DNA of 64,000 nucleotides, taken from assembly GCA_022410635.1 (NCBI GenBank), contig JAJVDF010000860.1:423650-487649 (forward strand). The letters run 5' to 3'. Origin of the DNA: Tretioscincus oriximinensis (Eukaryota; Chordata; Lepidosauria; Squamata; Gymnophthalmidae). Shown one piece after another: positions 23,401-35,400 of the stretch. Position 1 is the stretch's first letter. Each line of letters begins with the position of its first letter. Position numbers and translations under genes: made by a program. The notes beneath the pieces were generated by a model that did no database searches, had not been told where the DNA came from, and saw nothing but the letters and a program-made list of their open reading frames with translations.

Positions 23401-26400
23401 GTAATACCAAGTTCTATTTACAGAAGGACTCTTTAAATTCACAGTATAGAGGCTTTGTTTGTGATGGATACCCTGGACTGTAAAGAAGGGGAGTAACAAG
23501 CAAAATATTCCTGATTGTGCTCTTTCTCCATTATAAGTAGAGGGATACTAGGTAGAGCTCCAGCTTTGGCCTGTAGCCCTTGACCTACAGGGATAGATTT
23601 GCTAAGCTTGTAGACTTGATCTAACCATCCTTTGCAGAAGGGGGTCCTATCAGAATATCGGTTTTGTCTTTGTTTTCAAGGGTATGATAGAAAGATCTTA
23701 CCTTAGTAAAAACTGGTGCAGCTATTATAGGCCTTCCATCCAGTCCTTGTAAATAGTTAGTGGGGCTTTGACTCTGTAGATTTACAAACAAGCGTTAATA
23801 TATAGCTCTATCACAAGAATCCATTAGTGTATTCAAACAGAAGCAAAAGCAAAGCAACTGTATCCTTGTAACAGTTGTATAGAACAGGAACTTTATTGGA
23901 TGTGATGCATAACAAAGGCGACTCTTCTTGCTGAAAACTCCCCATCTGTATATTTCCTCAAAATGTTTGCTTTTCTGTTTTGTCATCCCTGACTGTAACT
24001 ATGTAGAGGATGCGAAAAATATCTGCAAAATGCTGTCATTATAGCTGAATTAATCTTCCAGTCATGAAGAACACGAATGAATCAGATTTCTCCCCCACCC
24101 CCACCCCCACTTTAGTCCACTTCTTTGGGACCAAAGATGGATTAAAAGTACACCTGTCTCCAGCCTGAGACTGTTTGGTGGGGAGGAAGTAACTTTAATT
24201 ATTTTCCTCCTCCCATTCATCTTTATTCCCCATCACTATATTTTTCTGTCTTAAAGGTCCGCAGCATAAAAATGGTACAATTTTTTGAGCAGAGTCTGAG
24301 GGGAAAGAAAAGAATAAATACAATTTCCCCCCCATTATGCAGAGACATATAGTTAGACGCAATGCTTTCAAAGTTGTGCCTTCAAACTTTAAAAAATATA
24401 TACATAAATCAAAATTGGGTATTTTGGCTCCTCATACTTTGTACATTACATAGTTGCACTAACTTGGAGAAAAGCCCCAAACCTGTCTTCTACTTATAGA
24501 AGAGGGGGACCTTTGTTTAAAAAATGCTGGAATTAATAGGACATTTTTGTTTCCATAGACTAACCCTAATATCATAGGAGTAACTAGATTCTTGGGGGTC
24601 CAGGGTAGATAAACAAACTGGAGTCTCGGGAACCTGAAAATTTTATTTTTTATTTTTCCAAATGGCCACTCCCCTGGGGCTCCTGACCCTGGGCCCCCCA
24701 GGGCACTGCCCTGGTTTGTCCTTTGGTACCTACACCCTTGCTTAATGTGGAAAACATATTAAAGAACTGATCTTTATTAAGGGGTCCCCTTAGCCCAGAT
24801 CCCGCTTTGCCTCCTGCCAACAAAGGCATACATGCTTCTGACACCCCCTAACCTGAATTATGGTTCATTCTGCACAGGTCTTTGTTTTGGATTATATACT
24901 GGAATAAGGAACTGCCACCTCCATCCCACTTCAGATTTTGACAGGTTCCTATTCTAGAATATAATCCAAAATGACACTCAGTGCAAAAAGGACCTTAGAA
25001 AAAGATAGAAAGAGAGAAAAGATATGGTCTTTTCGTCTTCTTGCAATATCGTATCCTTTTTGGATGAAATCTTGTTTTGATTCTGTTTTGATTCTGGACT
25101 TGCAGTGAGTTGCCATACAGCTCCTACCAGACTGTCTTCAACAGAATGTGGCTCTTAACAGAATACTGTGCTTAAGGAAGCATGCAAAGAAATTTCAGCC
25201 ATACAATTTAAAAGCATATTTTCTTTCAGTGATGCAGCCTATTTATCTCTCTTACATAGCAGACAGGTATTGATACTGGATGTATGGCTGAAGGTTGTGT
25301 TTTGGGTATATCTTGAGGAACAGCTGTGGCATTAGCAGGAGAAGGTGCCATGGCTGAGGAGATCTTTGTGCGGTTTGGATACCTAGGAAACATCAAAGAA
25401 GACATTTTTTTAATTAGAAAAAAAAAACAATTTTTATCTGCAGACTTTAACTGAAATATAATTTTGATTTTCTACCAAGAGGGTCTCATAGCACTTTGAG
25501 AGACTAACAAGAGGAAGGATGGTAGCAGGTTTCATAGACAAGTACTTGTTCAGATGAAATGGAGTCCACAGAAGCTCAGGATTTTTTCTAAGGTGCTACG
25601 AGCCCTGTTAGAAATTCTGATCCAAATTAACATTATGCTTCTTTGAATTCTACCATCATTTTGATTAAAATGCTTAAAAAGATTTTAACTGTCAGAATAC
25701 AGAGGGATTCTAATCTGTCCTTCTAGGGAGGGTGGGTTGCACGAAGGGAGGTTATGGATCTTTTAAAATGTTTTATGAATGTGCTATCTTTTGTTGTTTT
25801 CTTTGTTCTTTTGTTACCTGCCCTAGGACCATTGGTGAAGGGCAGGATATAAATCATTATTTATAGAGAGAGAGAAAGAGAGAGAGAAAACAATGCCCCA
25901 ATTATTTAGATAATATTTGCTTTGCTTCTAAACTGCTGATTGTTTCAACAAACAAACCCTATTATGCTTTTTTAACAGTCTTTGTGTAGGGCTTGCCTTA
26001 AAGTGATGTCAAATCACACTTGGTTTTGCCAACAGAATAAAGAGAGTTGGAAACTGAATTTACATTTCTTAATGGAATAAGGATTGATGCCGTCTTTTTA
26101 ACACACACAAAGTCCCCACTGAGCCTTATTCTAGGTTGCATCTCAGTTCAGAGCTTGGCCATCCACATGCCAGTATAGACTATGGCAGGCCCTGAAAGCA
26201 TCTAGATGGCAGTTTCCTATTCTGAGATATACAGTAATACACAATAAGGCTCAGTGGGGACAGGACCTAAATGGAATTTGAAAGTAATTTGCTCCAATTT
26301 TACTGAGATTGTTCTGTGGGTGACAGGGTTTCCATCCAAATGGAGGGTTAATAGCTCTCCTCTAGCTGGCTCAACATTCTACATTTGGTTAAAATGGTGG

Positions 26401-29400
26401 GTGAACTTGGGATATTTATCTCTTGCCCTGACTATTTCAATTATGCACGATCCGAATCAATTAGGCTAGCCAGTGGTCATAAAGTAACACCAGGTGGCCA
26501 TAAAGTAACACCAGAGGTAGCTTCCATGCCAACCAAGTAGTGGATACCTGTGATGGGCTCCCAAGATAACCAATATATATATGAGTATTTTACCCTGAAG
26601 TGGAAGAGGCAGCAGCAGTCTAGGGACTTAGCAAAGCTGTCTAAATTGTACTGTTTGGTGAGAACCACTTTGGTGTAGTGGTTAGAGTGTTGGACTGGTA
26701 GTCTCCCAGTTTGATTCCCCACTCCTCCAGGAAAGCCAGCTGGGTGACCTTGGGCCAGTTCACAGTTCTTTAGGACTCTCTCAGCCCCACCTACTTCACA
26801 GGGTGTCTGTTGTGGAGAAAGCAACAAAAGCTATGTGCACCACCCTATGGTTGGCCACCCTGAGACCTTTGGGTATAGGGCGGGANATAAGTACAAATAA
26901 ATAAATAAATACTNCACAAAAATGGTACCGAGGATTTTTTTTTCAGCCACAGTGATTCATATATGCATAGAAGCTGGGACTGGCCACCAGCAAAGAAGCT
27001 GCCCACTATGGCGTCGTGTGACAAAAATTAAGTTTGGAATTTGATTTGTATTTGTGGGCAGGGTGCCCTTCCTAGGTCCCCTCACCAAGCTTTTCCATAA
27101 AATAAAATTGAAACACAGCCTTGGAATTTTTGCAGTTTAGAAGAGGTAGTACAAATGTTTGGTTTCAGTAGACCAAACTCTGGAGCAGAATTTTACTTTG
27201 GACCCCCAAGGGAAAAGCATGAGAGGAGAATAAATCTCTGCATTTGACAATAGAAATGTCTTCATGTGTGAGGAAAGGGCATTGAGGAGGAAAATATTAT
27301 TTAATTAAGTACAATTTCTAAAATAGGTGTGCAGAAAGAGAGAACCGGGAAAGCTCCCTAAACCACTCAGCTATCTCTGTGTGGATCTGATAAGACATGT
27401 TAACATAGTACTTGGACTATCCAAATCCCCATTTGACTATATAAAGTAGGCCTCAGGCCATTCACTATATCTTAATTAAGATGTTTAACTTACTTATCCT
27501 TGTTTCAAGGATAAATGTTCCATGTTTCCACCCAGGGCTGTTTTGCTGGCCATGCCAAAGTAAGTCCACACAATATCAGGGGGAGAAAATGGCAGAAAGT
27601 CCGCATAGCGTCAGGGGAGGGAAGGAGGGAAAGGAACAATATGAATTGCCAGAGTTCTTCCTGTTATTGTGCCCTCAGTGCTTTCAGTGGAGTGAGTGCT
27701 TAAAAGGGTAGAGGGACATGTGTATGTGTGCCACAAGAGCATTTTTGCAGTGGTACAATTGTGCAGCTCCTATAGACTGACCAGATTTTCTGAGGCCCAA
27801 ACCGGAGTAATTAATATTTATGCTAATTTGCATAAAATGCATAATATTCATAAGCATGCAAATTATCCACCAACATGCATTCCCTTCTGAAATTCCCACC
27901 TGAGAAATCTGTGAAGCATGTGAGAATTTTTTAAAGTGTGTGATAATTTTTAAACTGTGAGAGAATTTTTGGAGTGCATCAGAAATTTGCATTTTTTAAT
28001 TTTTTTACTGAGGAGAGGGTGCCTTCAGGAGGTCGCCCCAGTTGCTAGAGACCCCTAGTGATGGTGCAGTGAATTGTTTTTTTAAAAAAACTCATTTTTA
28101 AGTGTGTGAGAATTGTTTGAAGTGCATGAGAATTTTTATTTTTTACTGAGGGGAGGGTGCCTTCAGGAGCTGGCCCCGGTTGCCAGAGCCCCCTAGTAGC
28201 AGTGCAGTGATTTAAAAAAAAAATCAAAAAATTTTTTTATGTGTGCGAGAAATTTTTGAAGTGTGTAAGAACCTTTTATTTTTTACTGAGGGAGGGTGCC
28301 TTCAGGAGCTGGCCCCAGACGCCAGAGCCCTCTAGTGGTGGTGCAATTAATTTTTTTACTTTTTTTTCCTCAGCAAAACCCAGGGAAATGGTGCCCCAGC
28401 TGGGAGGGTGGGGTAAACACCCCCAAACCAGATTTTTGCCCCCCCAAAGGGGCCATCTGGTCAGCCTAAGCTCCTGCCTAAACCATCACGTTGGCCTCCT
28501 ATACCACAGAGACTTCATAGGGATTTTGCTTTAAATAAGCAATTTATTAACAAATGAGGCAAAACATTAATTAAATACATTATGCAAAGCATTGTTATAC
28601 TATAATTATACAACCTTAATTTAGCTGTAATTGGATGCACATTGGTACTTTGAGCACTTCAGATCCTGTTTTCTAAAGAGATGCCCATCTCTTAGACTGT
28701 ATTTTCCCAATAGGAAACCTGCAATATGGTGTTCTTATTAACAAGATAACTTTTAATAATGGTGTAATATGAAAATGATCTCATACTGAACCTTCTTTTT
28801 TTAAGAATAAAGTTTAAGCTATGAAAAAATAACTATGGATCTTCAATTTTTAGTTTGGTGTTGAAAAGACTCTAGACTTACTGATCCATTTCTTCTTTGC
28901 TAGCTTCACTTTCAGATTCAGAAGATGAGGCTCCTGCAGAAAAGCAAATGGAAAATGTGAAGTATCAAATTTGGGAACTGAGTAGACACCATCACTAAAC
29001 ATTTCCGGATTAAAATTATATGTACAATAAATCAACAGTACAGTTGCAAGGATCTGTCCAAACACCTTTCCTTGAGAACATGCATCCACCATTGTTCAGA
29101 AATAAAAAATTACAATTGCTCTTATCTGGATTTTGGATTATATTGTTCGGGATATATGTTTTATTAGTAATGTATAATTTGATACCCATTGGAAATTTTT
29201 CTTTTCTTCCTATTGGACAGATAAAAGTGAAGAGGGTTAACAACCAGGAGAAGAAGAACTGGGTTCTTATACCCCACTTTTCTCACCTAACAAAGGGACT
29301 CAAAGCGGTTTACAAGGGTATTTTGCCCAAAGGCTGACATTCTATCTTCCCCACCAGGCTGTGGTGGTTCCTACGTATCTAGGATTTCTTGCACTTCTTG

Positions 29401-32400
29401 CTTTCAAATAGCTGGGTTGGCTAGAGCTACAGGCTAGTAGAAGGTGCTCAACCCTCCCCACGTCTGACATAGGGCTTCAAAACCACATCTTCCAGATGAG
29501 AGAAGGTTTCCTAAGCAACTGAACCATCCATGCCTGCTAGTCTTTTCTTCTCCTTACGAATCAGATTTATGGTTACAGGAAATGGTCTGCAGCTAAGCTT
29601 GGAAGTAGTGAGGGGAGACCCACTGGGTGTTCACTTTTCTCTCTGCACCCCTTCTTTAAAATCCTAGTTTTGAATGCAGGGGCACTCACAAAACACAGGT
29701 ACACATGCATGCACGTTCCTCTCATTCTCTCTATTTTTCCCTCTTTCTTGAATATAACAATAAAAGGAAATATGTAGGTAGTGTTGTCAGACAAGGATGA
29801 GGAAGTGAATAATGACCTTCAAAAATGCCAAGGATGTAATACATTGGCCTCTCTGTTCATCCAGTACGGAATGGTAATCTCCTGACTGGACCACCTCCCT
29901 CAGTTAGAGTTGGAATCCAGAATAGGGCCTTCTCTGTGGCAGCCCCCAGGCTATGGAATAGTTTCCCTCTCGAGGTGCGTCAACCACCATCTCTGTGTGT
30001 GTTTAGAAAACACTTGAAAATGCACCTCTTTGGCCTGGCCTTTGGCTGAGAAACTGCTAGCCTTCCCCCATTTTTTAGATGTGGTTGTTTTTAATATGTT
30101 TATCGTGTTTTTATTGTTAACCGCCCTGAGGCGTTCAGGTATAGGGAGGAATAAAAATGTAAATAAATAAATAAAATAACCATTCCTATAGTTCTCTTGC
30201 ATGATACACTCTGAAAATTTAAACAAATTAAGGCGCAGAAAACGTCTCCATTTTGGGATTATTCAATTACAGGGTAAATTGAATTTTGTGGAATACTTGG
30301 AAAAAGAATTGGGAGAATAGTTTTGAATATAATTCTTGGACATCAGGGACTGACTGGGCTCATCTGAAAGCTTGGGAGTTACTATAATCAAATATAAGCT
30401 TTTTCAAGTTCTAAACCACAGCAAATACAAAAAAATATGAAAATGCTAATACAATTGCATATATATAATTAGAAAAACACTGTACTTCCTCAAAACAAGT
30501 TTTGTGAGATGGAATTTCTTGCACATAAATTGTAACAAAAGGTGGTATCTCTAAATATGTTTTAATTTTTTTGAAATTTTGCAAGAGTTAGCACCCTTTG
30601 CGAGAAGCTTGCATACATTCAATTTCAGAAAATACACAGAGGTTGTTTTCCTGATAAATACTACACTATTAAAAAAAATGAATGTTTGTCTCACTACAAT
30701 CCAGATCAAGTTTTTGACTTAGCTCATTTTGTTTTAAAGTATGTTCTCTAATAGAAAGTTTGGGGCTGAATTAGTAGGAACTTTAATGGTTCTAAATAAG
30801 AATGTATAATTTTGCTCTACTAGACCATTCTTTATCTTAGACCATTCTCAGTTCATCTTCAGTACCAAAATATAAAGTTTAGGCCCCCCAAAAAAGTCAA
30901 TTTTTCAGGACTGAAGATCAAGAAGGCTCAAAAGTACAGCTGTAACCAAGATCTTTATACAAATGTTTACACTAAATAATCAAACACAGGTATATCCAAT
31001 ACCTCAATATTCCTTTTAAAAATAATATCCTAGTTTGTCCTACAACTGTAGTCTGGTGGTAGTCAGAATTAGTTGTATTCCAACTTGTTAACAGCTATTT
31101 CTTTTTAAATTTGTATGCTTTGTTATGGCTTCCTGGCACACCAATACAGGTTACTACTACTACTTTATAAATCATATACAAGACTTTATATCAGCAGTGA
31201 TGGGGGAATGGGGCACTGAAGTTCATTCTTATGATCAAGACAAACATCATGAGAACTGTAGTTTAAAAACAGATGGAACTCTGCCAAAGTTCAACGAATG
31301 TTCTACGCAAATGTTTCATTGTCGTAAGTTGGATAAATGTTGCACACAATTTTAACTAAAGAACCTGAACCTTTGAGTCTTCAACTGATGTTCATCTAGC
31401 ATAGCTATGTAGCTGAAGTTATATAAGTCAAGTTCACAGTACAAACTTCTGTTGTTAATTATTAAGTAATTTCTGTTCCAAATAAACTATCTTTACCTTC
31501 TACATAAATCTCTGCTGAGGTGGAATCTGTCCCATAGATATTGGATGCAAAGCAGGAGTATCGGCCGGTGTCTTCCTCAAAAGCTTCAGCAATGATCAGT
31601 GAGTGTCTGTTTCCTGATTGGATTATTTGAATATCTGGGGAGTTCTCAAGCTCTTTCCCTTCACAGTACCACCTAGAAAGAAAAACATTGTGATTCTTTT
31701 GTTCCTTGGTCACAGGGAATAACACCAACATGACAAATTATTTTGTTTTATCATAGTTTAATTTTTTTCTATACTGCTTCCCATCTTCAAATGCCATAGC
31801 AGCTCAGAACATACAAAACCCAAACAAACAATACACCAATCTCTGAAATTCATTAACATAGATAAAAATATAATAATTAAAAACAAAAACAGTCAGAGGG
31901 AAAGAAGCATTTACACACTAGTAAGGTCCAAGTGAATATGTGCCTGAATATTGTACAGATAATCCCAAGGATTAACGCCACCACAGAGCAGGGCTCTCTG
32001 TGGGTAATCAAAGAGGTGACAATCATTAATCTAGAAAGTTAAATTAAGGCTACAACTTCATCACCATGGAAATGTATATCTGAAGGAGAAAAACCACCTA
32101 AGTAAGGGATGCAGAGTTTTCACAGTTAGAATCTCTCATTCTCAGAGTCTTTAAAGTTTCCTCTCTGGCTGCTTCCACACAAGGTTCTCTTACATAGGAC
32201 TACCATGATGCCTCCGCCATACATTGTCCTCCAAGGTCCAACCTGGGAAAAAGCTCCTTTGTCGTGGAAGGAGAGGTTGCTGATGTTTTCAACACAATGG
32301 GCAGTTGCCCAGGGTCTGTCGCACAGTTATGGGACTTGGGATATGGCGAGAAGATGCCAGTAAGCCAGGACTGCAAAATCACAACTGGCTGACATGTGCG

Positions 32401-35400
32401 ATAGCGACTTCCTGGTCCTTCGCTTGTCCCCTCACGCTAGCTCTGAGTGGGTTTTTTAGGTAATATGAATGTACTGGAGATTGTGTTATACTAGGTATAA
32501 ACTCCATTTTAGTTTTTACTCCGTAATATGGAAGGGACCTCTGTATTGTTTGGCACCAGAAAGGATATTGCCCTGGAAGTTGGCCATTTCAGTCTGAAAT
32601 TTAATTCACACTTGGTAGAATTTGGCCCCTAGAAATGGTGCATCCAGAATGATCCCTTTTGTAACTACAGTAATGCCAGGAAGGATCTTGCTTACATTTC
32701 TGGCTACCCACATCCAGAAGAGATTGTTTACATTTCCCATGAAACCCTTGTGTAATTTCTTGTTTGTAATTGGATGATCCGTATCTCTTTTGTCATTGGC
32801 TTTTGGATCCCCTTGCTGCCAGGCAATTGAATTCCAAGGGAAAACCTCATGTTTTTCTCTATACAGATTCTAAAGGATTAAGCAGCTGATCCATGTCTTG
32901 GAGGCCCCAATTTTTGTCAAAGGATCACAAAATGGGGCTGGAAATTTGGCAGCTCCTACGGAGACTGTCCATAGTGTTGTCATAGCACAAAGACATGGTG
33001 ACATACTAAGAAAATTGCATAAAAGCACTANGAGGAAAAAGTGAGAAAGCAGGCCTTTGCAGCATTACCACTGCTGGAGCGCCACAATCTCATGTGGCAA
33101 TTTCTTCATCATCACACTATATTAGCATGAAAAAAACCCTCATCTGGATGCACCCTAAATTGCTAACATTACTAATGCTCTCCTGCATGGTGGGGAGTGT
33201 AGAATGAGGTGAAATCCCCCTTTGGAATAGTTAATTACATAGGGCAGATTTTGTAATTTAGGCTGTAGGAAAACCTTTATTTGAACAAAGGAGGGAAATT
33301 TAGCCAATTGCAGCATGGGAAAAATGTTACTGACTAAAATGCTACCCCTATCTAGGACTGATGTAGTCAATTCAATTCATTTTGGGAATATAATTGATAA
33401 TGTGTCTATTGAAATGGATTTAAATTAGGGGAATCACAGAGGGAATAGTTTACACCCACCTGTATTCAGCTGTATTCTGATTGATCAAGAAGATAACACA
33501 CAACCTGCCTTGCCAAGCGTTCAGTTTCACTTCCTTGTTTGATTGATTGAGTACACTACCACTTGGCTTTAAGCCTGACAGGCAATAGAATCTCTGTTGT
33601 ATTTCTGGCTTGAGTTAACGTTAGCTCTCAGCTTCTGGCTGACAAAAAAATGGTACATCCTTGTCACATTCACAACTATTCCTTCCCCTCAATACATGTT
33701 GTTTGTGTGTTACCAAGTATCTCTTTGCTAGTAGTTACAAGTTGAGTTCCTGGTATGGAACCACTTCACCAAACCTAGACAAGGGTAGCATTTTGGTCAG
33801 TAACATTTTTCCCATGCTGCAATTGGCTAGATCTCCCTCCTCTGTTCCATCTCAATGTGAATTAAAAAAAAGAGTAATCCTTGGTCCTATGACTTCCCAT
33901 CTGCTGTGGTAAAATATTCAACCCTCTCATACAAATGTTTCTAAAGCAAGCCTTATGACAAGTTTAATTTACTTCATCTTTAATTAATAACCACTTTTTC
34001 ACAACAAGTCCATAGAACATATACCTTGATTGAATTATGGAACAGATCATTTTGCAGAGAGTTGAAGTTTGGCCTTCGCCTTCTGATTCAGAATGTTGGA
34101 CTTGATGGGCTCCTTTTATGTTCTATGTCCATAGTAGGCTTTGAATATCCAAGTAAGGTAATATATACTGCTCAGTGTAAAAGTGTTCCCTTAATTGTTT
34201 TGAGCAGTATATTTAAAACGAATGTATCATGCAAATGTATCCATGGTCAGGCTATGCTGCAGGGAACAGTGTTATATTTGTATTTCTCTTATTTAGTAAA
34301 AGTGTTCACAATAAATAAATAGGTATAATTATAGGCAGAGCAGTCAATTTCCTTCAGAACTGAATAAAAGTTAAAAATCAAACCAGATACATATATCTAT
34401 AGTACAATTTCAACAATATACCCAAATTTATTTTTCTGTTAGGGCTGTTATGCATATTGTGTAATCATTTATACACCATCACATATGAAATACTTCACCA
34501 GAAAATAAAATACAATAGAACAAAATCTTTATAAACATTGCTAATACAAATTTATGTGAAGTGAGAAACAATTAAACATGTACAGTATTTAAAAAAAGCA
34601 GTAAGTTTTCACCATAGCAGAAAATTGTGCTCTTGTTCACTGAGACTTCTAAGTGAGGCACAGAACCTGAGTTTTATCTTCCGGAGTAATGCTCCAGAAC
34701 TGCCTCACACTCTATGAATATTGCACCATAGTTCATGAACGCTTTGGCAACCTACACACAACACAGTGTAATGGATTGCCTGTAGTTTTTGAAAACCGTT
34801 GCCAAGGTATGAGGGAAAATCTATACAACATGCACAAACTTTGCCATTTAGAAAGAAAGTATGGATCAGGTGTTAATTGTTGGTAAACATTTTTCAAAGT
34901 CCTGATCTCCCTGATTAGGATTCTTCACCAGATGGAATTTCAAATAGAGAATGTAATCAGATCTTGACTTTCTTCAACCAACCTTTTTCTTTTTACTTTG
35001 TTTTATTGTATTTTGCTGATATTACAATTTCCTTTTACCCATACAAAATAATTACATACATATCATAGAATCATAGAATTACAGAGTTGAAAGGGACCTG
35101 CAGGGCCATCTGGCCCAACCTCATATATCAATAAACTGTTGAAAACTCCTCTCTTTTTCCCTTCCCTGCCCCCTAGGGTCCAAGAAGTACATTTAGTCTA
35201 TTCCTTCTCATAATTTTCTTATTTGTCAGATAGCTCATCCTTAGCTTTAAGTTTCCTCAGTTTCATTGGAACTTCTNCTTTCTTCAACAAACCTTTTTAG
35301 AAAACATACCCTTTCTGAAAATGAAATCAAAAGAGATATTCAAGTATATAAAGAATCCTACCTCATTCCTTCTCAAAAACTGAAGTGCCTCCTACACAAG

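Larger units (their letters stand above)
25383..28881 (-). other. MYPN: MYPN intron between coding exons 3 and 4
   Basis: 3499 bases, GTAAGT..TCCTAG. Carries a repeat fragment, a 150-bp TIR element, a SINE and a full long hAT-like element (listed separately), plus a (GA)n tract at 25865-25890. About 26930-27760 shows nothing recognisable. Confidence 0.85.
28934..31496 (-). other. MYPN: MYPN intron between coding exons 2 and 3
   Basis: 2563 bases, GTAAAG..CTGCAG. Holds a SINE (29243-29545) and an L2-like LINE end (29865-30176), listed separately. 30890-30945 has one arm of the foldback family (TTTTTCAGGACTGAAGATCA). The rest is A/T-rich. Confidence 0.85.
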
